Assembly: GCA_019689555.1 (NCBI GenBank)
Contig: JADGHE010000030.1
Coordinates: 1-37,285, forward strand
Length of the DNA stretch: 37,285 nt
Reading direction: 5' to 3'
From: Variibacter sp.
GTDB lineage: Bacteria; Pseudomonadota; Alphaproteobacteria; Rhizobiales; Xanthobacteraceae
Shown piece by piece: positions 31,247 to 37,285 of the stretch. Within the stretch, counting starts at the first letter, position 1. The number at the start of each line of letters is the position of its first letter. A program made the position numbers and the translations under genes. The notes beneath the pieces are model-generated. The model made no database searches, had not been told where the DNA came from, and worked only from the letters and a program-made list of their open reading frames with translations.

Positions 31247-32458
31247 CTATCCGAGCACCTGGACGATGCGGTGCAGCGCCTCGGCGGTCGCCTCGCGGTC
31301 ATGCACCATGGCGACGCGTATGAAGCCTGCGCCGGGGTTGAGGCCGTCGGCGCCGACGCGGGCGAGATAGCTTCCGGGCACCACGCGCACGCCCGCCTCG
31401 CGCCACAGGCGCAGCGTCGCGGCCTCGTCGCCGCCGCGAGCGGAGACGTCGAGCCACAGAAAGAAGCCGCCGGCGGGGCGCCGGTAGCCGTATCGATCGC
31501 CGATGATCTGATCGGCGAGATCGAACTTGAGCGCATAGAGCCGGCGATTCTCCTCGACATGGGCCTCGTCGCCGTAGGCGACGATGGCCACCTCCTGCGC
31601 GGGCAGGGGCACCTGCGGCGCCGCGACCGTCCGCAGCTCGAGGAAAGGCTTGATGAAGGCGCTGTCGCCGGCCGCGAAGCCGACGCGCAGGCCCGGGAGG
31701 CTCGAGCGCTTCGACAGCGAGTGGAAGACGACGACCTTCGCAAAATCCGCGCCGGCCACCTCCAGCATTCCGGGCGGGGGCTCGTGCGAATAGATTTCCG
31801 AGTAGCACTCGTCGGAAAACACCATGAAGCCGAAGCGCCGCGCGAGGGCGAGGAGGCGCGAAAGGTAGTCGCGGCTCGCCACCGCGCCCTGGGGATTGGA
31901 GGGCGAGGCGAAATAGAACGCGACCGTGCGCGCCAACAGATCGTCCGGCAGGGCGTCGAGGTCGGGCAGGAAGCCCGTCTTCGCCGTCGCCGGGAGATAG
32001 ACCGGCTCGCAGCCGGCCGCGACCGCCCCGGCCGCATAGACGGCGTAGAAGGGATTGGGGATCAGGATCGCGGGCAGGCCCGCGCGCGGCGGCGCCAGCC
32101 GCTTGGCGGTCATGGCGGCGAGGAAAAGCCCTTCGCGCGTGCCCGACAGCGCGACGAGTTCGGAAACCGGGTCGACCGGCCGCGCGAGCCTGTAGCGGCG
32201 GTTGAGCCAGCCGGCCGCCGCCTCGCAGAAGCGGAGGGATCCCTTGTTCGGCGGGTAGCGGCCGAACTCCGCAAGATGCGCCGCGAGCACCGGTCCGACG
32301 AAGGCGGGTATCGGGTGCTGCGGCTCCCCGACCGCGAGATTGATGACCGGCTTGCCCGGCTGCGAATCGCTTAAGAGCTCCGTCAGCCGCACGAAGGGCG
32401 AACGGTGGTCGGCGGGGCGGGGCGGCGATGCGAACGACAGCGGATCGGCGGGGCTCAT
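31247..32458 (-). CDS. Pyridoxal-phosphate aminotransferase, class I/II (DapC-like)
   Basis: A 403-residue fold-type I aminotransferase. The PLP Lys is K250 in VVVFHSLSKRSSLPGLRVG; N188 (SPSNPQGAVAS) and D216 (MVFSDECYSEIY) are the cofactor contacts, and the GGFFLWLDVS block is typical near the C-terminus. The best fit is the N-succinyldiaminopimelate aminotransferase (DapC) / aspartate-type group, which supplies LL-diaminopimelate for lysine and peptidoglycan. Substrate cannot be fixed by eye. ATG 32458 (MSPADPLSF) is chosen over an in-frame codon at 32491. A CtrA-type box lies 58 bp upstream, in the gap shared with the divergent acyltransferase. Confidence 0.88.
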   Translation of the reverse strand: MSPADPLSFASPPRPADHRSPFVRLTELLSDSQPGKPVINLAVGEPQHPIPAFVGPVLAAHLAEFGRYPPNKGSLRFCEAAAGWLNRRYRLARPVDPVSELVALSGTREGLFLAAMTAKRLAPPRAGLPAILIPNPFYAVYAAGAVAAGCEPVYLPATAKTGFLPDLDALPDDLLARTVAFYFASPSNPQGAVASRDYLSRLLALARRFGFMVFSDECYSEIYSHEPPPGMLEVAGADFAKVVVFHSLSKRSSLPGLRVGFAAGDSAFIKPFLELRTVAAPQVPLPAQEVAIVAYGDEAHVEENRRLYALKFDLADQIIGDRYGYRRPAGGFFLWLDVSARGGDEAATLRLWREAGVRVVPGSYLARVGADGLNPGAGFIRVAMVHDREATAEALHRIVQVLG

Positions 32459-32481
32459 CACGGACTTCTTTGCAAGACAGG

Positions 32482-32497
32482 CTCGCCGCATGGCGAG
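32482..32497. promoter_or_regulatory. Hairpin in the aminotransferase leader
   Basis: CTCGCC (32482-32487), loop GCAT, GGCGAG (32492-32497) lies 24 bp upstream of the aminotransferase start. Possible leader structure; nothing more is seen. Confidence 0.25.
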
Positions 32498-32515
32498 ACC
32501 ATAGAAACGCGGGGG

Positions 32516-32530
32516 TTAAGGCGCGATTAA
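32516..32530. promoter_or_regulatory. CtrA-type box (TTAA-N7-TTAA)
   Basis: TTAA (32516-32519), GGCGCGA, TTAA (32527-32530) is a full match to the CtrA consensus. With the flanking bases it is also an inverted repeat, GGTTAA...TTAACC. It sits between the divergent aminotransferase and acyltransferase genes and could control either. Confidence 0.5.
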
Positions 32531-32699
32531 CCATCGGCGCGCGGCCTTGGCAAATCGCCGGCCAAGACCCCCGCGTGCCGGTCCGGAGGGCAGGCGCGCG
32601 AGGCGTTTCGGCAAAGGGCTTTGTCGCGGCACGAGGCTTGCGGGCGTCCTTCGCACGCACGGCCGGTCGTGCCGTTCTGAAACAACCGGGGAGACGTCG

Positions 32700-33737
32700 A
32701 TGCCCTCAGCCGCAATGCCGACGCGCGAGCGGGTCGCCTGGGCGGACTACGCCAAAGGCTTCTGCATCGTCATGGTGGTGATGATGCATTCGACGCTCGG
32801 CGTCGAAGCGGCCGCCGGCCGGGAGGGGTGGGCGCATGCGATCGTGGCTTTCGCCAAGCCCTTCCGGATGCCGGATTTTTTCCTCATCTCGGGGCTTTTT
32901 CTGGCCCGCGTGATCGACCGCGACTGGATCACCTATCTCGACCGGAAGGTCGCGCATTTCGCGTATTTCTACGTGCTGTGGCTGACGATCCAGTTCGCCT
33001 TCAAAGCGCCGGTCTTTGCCCAGGCGCACGGCTGGACCGGCGTCGCGGCGCTCTATCTCGAAGCCTTCGTGCAGCCCTTCGGCACGCTGTGGTTCATCTA
33101 TCTGCTCCCGGTCTTCTTCGTCGTCACCAAGCTCGTGCGCCGCGCGCCGCCGCTCGCGGTGTGGCTCGTCGCCGCGGCGCTCGAGATCGCGCCGATCGAG
33201 ACCGGCGCCGTGGTCGTCGACGAGTTCGCCGCCCGCTTCGTCTATTTCTATACGGGCTACGTCCTCGCCGCGCGCGTCTTCGCCCTGGCGGAGGCGGCGC
33301 AGGCGCATCCTGCGGCGGCGCTCGGCGCGCTCGCGCTGTGGGCCTTCGTCAATCACCTCTTGGTGGCGCAGGGCTGGTCGGAGCTGCCGGTCGTCTCGCT
33401 TGCGCTCGGCTTTGGGGGGGCGGGCGCGGTGGTCGCCGGCGCGGCGCTGATGGCGCGGCTCGACCTGTTCGCGCCGCTGCGCTACTGCGGCCGCCACTCG
33501 CTCGTGATCTATCTCGCCTTTTTCCTGCCCATGGCCGCGAGCCGCTCCGCCCTGCTGCAGCTCGGCCTCGTCGAGGACATCGGAACGATCGCGATGATCG
33601 TCACGGCGGAAGGGGTCACGGGCGCGCTCGCGTGGTATTGGATTTTGCGCCGGACGCTGTTGCGGTTCCTGTTCGAGCGGCCGGCCCGGTTCCGCCTCGC
33701 CGAGCGCCCGGCGCTGCGGCTGCAGCCCGCGGAGTGA
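32700..33737 (+). CDS. Acyltransferase 3 family membrane protein
   Basis: A 345-residue integral membrane protein with about ten hydrophobic segments. The N-terminal block AWADYAKGFCIVMVVMMHST contains the conserved catalytic-type His (H30). Later blocks include FAKPFRMPDFFLISGLFLARVIDRDW, PFGTLWFIYLLPVFFVV and YCGRHSLVIYLAFFLPM. The family (PF01757-type) transfers acyl groups to polysaccharides, glucans or LPS. Acceptor is unknown. ATG 32700 is preceded by GGGGAG (about 32690). Adjacent genes give no clear substrate clue; the CtrA-type box in the divergent gap suggests cell-cycle control. Confidence 0.88.
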   Translation: MPSAAMPTRERVAWADYAKGFCIVMVVMMHSTLGVEAAAGREGWAHAIVAFAKPFRMPDFFLISGLFLARVIDRDWITYLDRKVAHFAYFYVLWLTIQFAFKAPVFAQAHGWTGVAALYLEAFVQPFGTLWFIYLLPVFFVVTKLVRRAPPLAVWLVAAALEIAPIETGAVVVDEFAARFVYFYTGYVLAARVFALAEAAQAHPAAALGALALWAFVNHLLVAQGWSELPVVSLALGFGGAGAVVAGAALMARLDLFAPLRYCGRHSLVIYLAFFLPMAASRSALLQLGLVEDIGTIAMIVTAEGVTGALAWYWILRRTLLRFLFERPARFRLAERPALRLQPAE

Positions 33738-33830
33738 GGCAGCCTGCCGGCGAGGCCTTGCAACCATCGCTTTCCCCGCCGCGTTGAAATCCCGGCAGAG
33801 GGGGCAAGGCCCCCCGAAAGGAGACGCCGG

Positions 33831-34421
33831 ATGGTGCAGGTTCCGCTCGAAATCGCGTTCCACAACATGGACCGCGTCGCCTGGGCGGAGGAGGAAATCC
33901 GCGCCCGGGTCGCCAAGCTCGAAAAGATTTTCGACCGCCTGGTGGCCTGCCGCGTGCGGGTGGACCAGCGCGCGAACAATGCCGCCCGCAACATCCCGCC
34001 GGTGGTGCGCATCGAGTTGGGGGTGCCGGGCCGGGAGGACATCGTCATCACCCACGAGCCCGACCACCTCCAACGCAAGTTCCAGACGCCCGACCTGCAC
34101 AACGCCATCAACGAGGCCTTCCGCATCGCCGAAGACCGGCTCGCCCAATACAAGGAGGCACTGCAGGACCGGGCGAAGAACACCCACGCCGACGTCTCGA
34201 ACCAGTTCCTCGGCCAGATCGCCGAAATCGCGCCCGACGGTGACTACGGATTCATTCTTACGAAAGAAGGCGGCCTGCTGTACTTCCACCGCAACAGCGT
34301 GCTTGCGGGCGATTTCGACGCGCTTCGTCCGGGCGATCCGGTGCACTATGTCGAGGACATGGGCGACACGGGGCCGATCGCCAGCAAGGTCCGCGTGAAG
34401 GCGAGCGGGCAGGCCGGCTAG
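33831..34421 (+). CDS. Ribosome-hibernation (HPF/RaiA)-like protein fused to a cold-shock domain
   Basis: A 196-residue two-domain protein. Residues 1-105 resemble the HPF/RaiA sigma-54-modulation fold (VPLEIAFHNMDRVAWAEEEIR, KLEKIFDRLVACRVRVDQ, DLHNAINEAFRIAEDRLAQYK). Residues 127-190 are a cold-shock RNA-binding domain (GQIAEIAPDGDYGFILT, LLYFHRNSVLAGDFDAL). HPF-like domains bind the 30S subunit and cold-shock domains bind single-stranded nucleic acids, so a ribosome-associated stress role is likely; this architecture is known in proteobacteria but its role is not firmly set. ATG 33831 follows AAAGGAGACG. It is monocistronic, with 674 bp of non-coding DNA downstream. Confidence 0.9.
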   Translation: MVQVPLEIAFHNMDRVAWAEEEIRARVAKLEKIFDRLVACRVRVDQRANNAARNIPPVVRIELGVPGREDIVITHEPDHLQRKFQTPDLHNAINEAFRIAEDRLAQYKEALQDRAKNTHADVSNQFLGQIAEIAPDGDYGFILTKEGGLLYFHRNSVLAGDFDALRPGDPVHYVEDMGDTGPIASKVRVKASGQAG

Positions 34422-35095
34422 GAGCATCTCGCTGGAGTCTGTCGGCGTCGTGGGGTCCACCCGGACCGGGAGGCCAGGCGGGCAACCCCCCGGGGGGGTT
34501 GTCGTGACGCGGCGCAGAGCCCGCAACCGGAAGTCTCGCCGTAGGGGGCTCTGGCAATGGGTCGGGCCGGACCGCGGCAGCCGCGTCTCCGGCCGCCATG
34601 CGCCCCTTCTGTGACGAGGCGCCGGACCCATGGACCGGACCCGCGCCGCAACGCGCGAAAAGCGGCGGTTGCTTTGCCGAAAGCGGGGGATCGGTCGCGG
34701 CGCAGCCGGCCTCGAATCGGGCGATCACCACATGCTTGCACGGTGGCCGCGAGCCGGCGCCTCAAGCCGTCGCACCACTCCGCGTGAATCCCAATTCAGT
34801 CCAGGGAGGCCGATCTCTCAGAGACTGTACTGTATCCTCTTGTCACACGTGGCATTGCAGGTGAGAGTCTCGCGGGCGACATCCCTTATTCGTGTGGGGC
34901 GCGTGGGGCATATCTTGGTTTGTGGGGGAACAATGGTCCGGGTGACCCGGCCCATTCCCCAGGCCCTCGACGGGTGATCCGCCCATCGGAGACCGTTCGA
35001 CGGTCAAGACCGTGGAATTTGTCGACACGCCCCCCTTCCCATGGCCCGGTCGGGTTGTTAGATAAGCGCCGAACACGACGCGCACGGCGCGCTGA
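34422..35095. other. Long non-coding region before tRNA-fMet
   Basis: A 674-bp stretch without a supportable gene. It contains a perfect C6/G6 palindrome CAACCCCCC-G-GGGGGGTTG (34483-34501) 62 bp past the upstream stop, which could act as a GC-rich terminator, and a hairpin GACCGT-TCG-ACGGTC (about 34991-35005). The tRNA promoter must lie in its last part. No RNA family was recognised. Confidence 0.55.
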
Positions 35096-35173
<78 letters not shown>

Positions 35174-35177
35174 ATGC

Positions 35178-35215
35178 GCCCGCTAAGCCAAAGGCTTAGC
35201 GGGCATTTGCTTTTT
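35178..35215 (+). terminator. Intrinsic terminator after tRNA-fMet
   Basis: GCCCGCTAAGCC (35178-35189), loop AAA, GGCTTAGCGGGC (35193-35204): a perfect 12-bp stem, followed by ATTTGC and a five-T run (35211-35215). Outer CAAAT/ATTTG bases can extend the stem past a GC bulge. Confidence 0.9.
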
Positions 35216-35345
35216 GGCTCCTCCGGCCCGACCGGGTCGAGTCAACAATGACTCAACAAAATCTGTGGCGCGGATTGGCGCGTGCTGACAGCAGAACTCG
35301 CGTTATAGTTTCGCATCGCGCTCTGGACGAGTCGGGAGATGGAAT

Positions 35346-36911
35346 GTGCAGCCCACGTATTTCGCATCGTTCTTGCTTGGTGCGGATGCCAGCATCAAAC
35401 CGCCGGCGATCCATGATGCCCTCGAAGAGGTGGCCCAGTGGATATTCGCGAATCCGAACCGACCGCTAGCCCGGCCGAAGAACTGGCCCGACGGCGTTTC
35501 CGACCCGATAACATTCCCGAACGGAGAACGGGTTCAACTCCTGACGTTACAGGATGGAGGCTATCTTCACGCGGCAGCGGTACGATTTGAGCACCCCGAT
35601 CAGCAAGGGCGTATTTGGCGGACCGATTGCGTTCTAACCACAGTCACCGCTCCGGAGCCGGCAATTCGTTTTGCAGTGCACGTGGCCGCTGGTAGCGCGG
35701 CGGATGGGCTATTCCCCGTAAGTCCACCAAGCACGCGGCCGCGAATTGTTCGGGCAATGATGGACAAGTTCGGGGGCCGAGAACGTTATTCCCTCAAGAC
35801 AACGTTCATCCAAATCAAAACCGCAGAAGCCGAGCCGTTCGTTCGCTTCCTCCTAGACGGAGAGCGAACGCTCCCCGTGGTTTTCATAAGCCGCCGCAAT
35901 CGAGACGGGGCGCTTCTTTGCGATCCTTCGGTTCTCGCAGACCAGCTCGTGGGCATCGCTTATGTTTGCGTCGCCGATGATGTGCAGCTGAGCTGGAAAC
36001 TGGCGGACCACATCGACAACCGACTGAACGCTTATGACGGCACGGTGCGCGTGTATTGGCCGCGAATGACAAAAAGCGATCCACCGTACCGGCATCGATG
36101 GTGGACCCAGCAGCGATTGCTTGCGCTCGAGGCGAATCAACGCTCGCTGGCTGGCGAACTATTGAAGTTAGTCGCCACGGCGTCGGTTACAAGGCGTATC
36201 CCGGGACTCGTGCGTTGGGAGGACGTTGAACGCGAAGTCACGAAGCAGTCTCTTCAGAAGCTGCAAGGCACGGGAGCCGTTTCCGAGGACTGGCTGCGCC
36301 AATATGAGCAGGACCTGATCACGATAGAAAATTTGCGCCAAGCCCTAGCGGACGCAAACGAACGCCTCCGCGACAAAGAGGAGGAGGTTCGACAATGGAA
36401 ACAGATGTATCTTCAGTTACTGCGGAGCGGAGCAGAAGCGCCCGAAGAAGCGCTTGGCGAAGACTTGGTCATCGAGGACGCGAGTGGTGCGATCGTTGCT
36501 GCCAAGCGGGACTTCAACGATCAGCTTCTCTTTATTGAGGGGCGCATTGAGAAGGATGCGCGGCAGTTTGAAGAGCCCGAGCTGCTGTACGCAGCTTTCA
36601 AGTGGCTGGCGACCGTGTACTGGAAGGCGAAAACGGGTACGGTGAAATGCCCCGACTTGGACAAATCGTGTCGTGAGACTTGTCAGTTTCGGTACAATGC
36701 CCATCAATCCGAGATTACTATGGGGATGTTTGCCTCGGACTACGAGGTGAACTACGACGGCTCCAAAATCAAATTGAGGGAGCACATCGGCTTCGGAACC
36801 AGTACCGAGCCGAGGCGCACGATCCGCATCGCCTTCTTCTTCGACGATGCGAGACGCAAGGTGGTCATTGGATACGTTGGGCAACATCAGACAACAAGGA
36901 AGTCGAACTGA
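35346..36911 (+). CDS. Uncharacterised 521-residue protein, accessory
   Basis: I do not recognise this gene. Visible parts: residues 60-115 contain GGYLHAAAVRFEHPD and IWRTDCVLTTV. Residues 176-250 form a likely alpha/beta core with LPVVFISRR, DPSVLADQLVGIAYVCVADD, WKLADHI and YDGTVRVYWPRM. Residues 312-360 are a Glu/Arg/Lys-rich coiled coil. C435, C442 and C446 (KCPDLDKSCRETC) could bind metal. The C-terminal ~50 residues include EHIGFGTS, RTIRIAFFFD and KVVIGYVGQH. No signal peptide or membrane segment. Start GTG 35346 is preceded by GGGAG. By eye its GC content is well below that of its neighbours; it sits just past tRNA-fMet and against phage and IS remnants, so it was probably acquired by transfer. 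Its architecture would suit a defence gene, but that is a guess. Confidence 0.8.
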   Translation: MQPTYFASFLLGADASIKPPAIHDALEEVAQWIFANPNRPLARPKNWPDGVSDPITFPNGERVQLLTLQDGGYLHAAAVRFEHPDQQGRIWRTDCVLTTVTAPEPAIRFAVHVAAGSAADGLFPVSPPSTRPRIVRAMMDKFGGRERYSLKTTFIQIKTAEAEPFVRFLLDGERTLPVVFISRRNRDGALLCDPSVLADQLVGIAYVCVADDVQLSWKLADHIDNRLNAYDGTVRVYWPRMTKSDPPYRHRWWTQQRLLALEANQRSLAGELLKLVATASVTRRIPGLVRWEDVEREVTKQSLQKLQGTGAVSEDWLRQYEQDLITIENLRQALADANERLRDKEEEVRQWKQMYLQLLRSGAEAPEEALGEDLVIEDASGAIVAAKRDFNDQLLFIEGRIEKDARQFEEPELLYAAFKWLATVYWKAKTGTVKCPDLDKSCRETCQFRYNAHQSEITMGMFASDYEVNYDGSKIKLREHIGFGTSTEPRRTIRIAFFFDDARRKVVIGYVGQHQTTRKSN

Positions 36912-36922
36912 CGCTCAAACTA

Positions 36923-37150
36923 TCAAGCAGCTGATGTCGCCACCCCGTCGAGCCGCACGCGCACGAGGGTCGCGCCGTTGCCGGCGGCCTCGATCGCGGT
37001 GCCAATCGGATAGCGGCCGGTGCCGGGCACGTTGACCTGCTTGGCGGTGTCGTCCCAGGCCACCGGATCGCCGGCCGCGATGACGGTGCTCGCGAGCTTC
37101 GGCAAATCGAAGACGCCCGTGGTGGCGATCGTCACCGTCTCGCCGGCCGC
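36923..37150 (-). pseudogene. DUF2190 phage capsid-associated protein, 3' fragment
   Basis: The minus strand encodes AAAGETVTIATTGVFDLPKL, then DPVAWDDTAKQVNVPGTGRY and LVRVRLDG before the stop at 36925-36923. This is the C-terminal part of the DUF2190 family (phage head decoration or fibre-type proteins). The N-terminal part is missing: similarity stops near 37150, where transposase sequence begins in another frame. A reading frame opening at ATG 37177 is therefore a chimera. It converges with the 521-residue gene, whose stop is 11 bp away. Confidence 0.75.
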
Positions 37151-37233
37151 GGCAAATGCGGCTCGATCCACGCCCATTCTTCATCGGTCAGATCGGTCGG
37201 ATAGCGCTTGGTCTTCCTTTCGATCTCGGCCAT
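37132..37233 (-). pseudogene. IS5-family transposase, N-terminal fragment
   Basis: From ATG 37233 the minus strand reads MAEIERKTKRYPTDLTDEEW then AWIEPHLPRP, the standard start of IS5-family transposases, and meets TGA at 37134-37132. Transposase similarity ends near 37150 where it joins the DUF2190 remnant. Bases 37234-37285 upstream may hold the IS terminus, but the window ends before an inverted repeat can be checked. Confidence 0.75.
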
Positions 37234-37285
37234 CCGGCCTCGCGTCGCGGGCGTCCACATAGCCAGTTTGAATCACGACGCCTCC

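Noticed and set aside
35019-35063. TTGTCG and TTAGAT as a tRNA promoter
   Set aside because: The spacing is about 33 bp, too long for a standard -35/-10 pair.
37020-37262. 80-codon plus-strand frame at the right edge
   Set aside because: Antisense to the DUF2190 and transposase fragments, which explain the sequence.

Overview
The window is a GC-rich alphaproteobacterial chromosome segment, most like Hyphomicrobiales (Rhizobiales). The basis is gene order (secB, dnaQ, coaE, maf, ppsR | hemE, hemJ, rho ... mnmE, mnmG, rsmG, parA, parB ... holA, lptE, leuS), a CenR-type response regulator, alpha-type initiator tRNA, a CtrA-type box (TTAA-N7-TTAA), and GANTC (CcrM-type) site clusters. The species cannot be named from the sequence alone.

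The segment appears to contain the chromosomal replication origin. The 375 bp between the divergent genes ppsR and hemE is the oriC position known from Caulobacter and Rickettsia. It carries DnaA-box-like nonamers, five GANTC sites and a perfect TTAA-N7-TTAA box next to hemE. Genes left of it (smr, mltA, timA-like, dnaQ, coaE, maf, ppsR) mostly run leftward, with secB the exception. Genes right of it up to parB mostly run rightward, as expected for a bidirectional origin. Two parS palindromes lie 6.8 and 8.8 kb to the right, just ahead of parA/parB, and four GANTC sites crowd into 21 bp before the parA start.

Layout: 1-580, decayed SocA/Panacea-type gene; 627-3199, smr-mltA-timA operon; 3487-7368, secB, dnaQ, coaE, maf, ppsR and oriC; 7369-10417, hemE-hemJ-rho; 10541-12601, thioredoxin-fold DUF255 protein; 12747-18520, mnmE-[parS]-mnmG-rsmG[parS]-parA-parB; 18657-19335, decayed Doc/Fic-type toxin with its upstream partner; 19393-23710, leuS-lptE and holA on the minus strand; 24144-33737, yggS, L,D-transpeptidase, cenR, a cNMP-domain protein, xth, lolA, ftsK, an aminotransferase and an acyltransferase; 33831-34421, a fused ribosome-hibernation/cold-shock protein; 35096-35172, tRNA-fMet with a strong terminator.

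Right of the tRNA is an accessory segment of visibly lower GC. It holds a 521-residue protein I do not recognise, which is the best candidate here for an undescribed (possibly defence) gene. Next to it are the 3' remnant of a phage DUF2190 gene and the 5' remnant of an IS5-family transposase. The main novelty candidates are this protein and the origin-proximal regulatory architecture; most of the rest is well-conserved housekeeping content.
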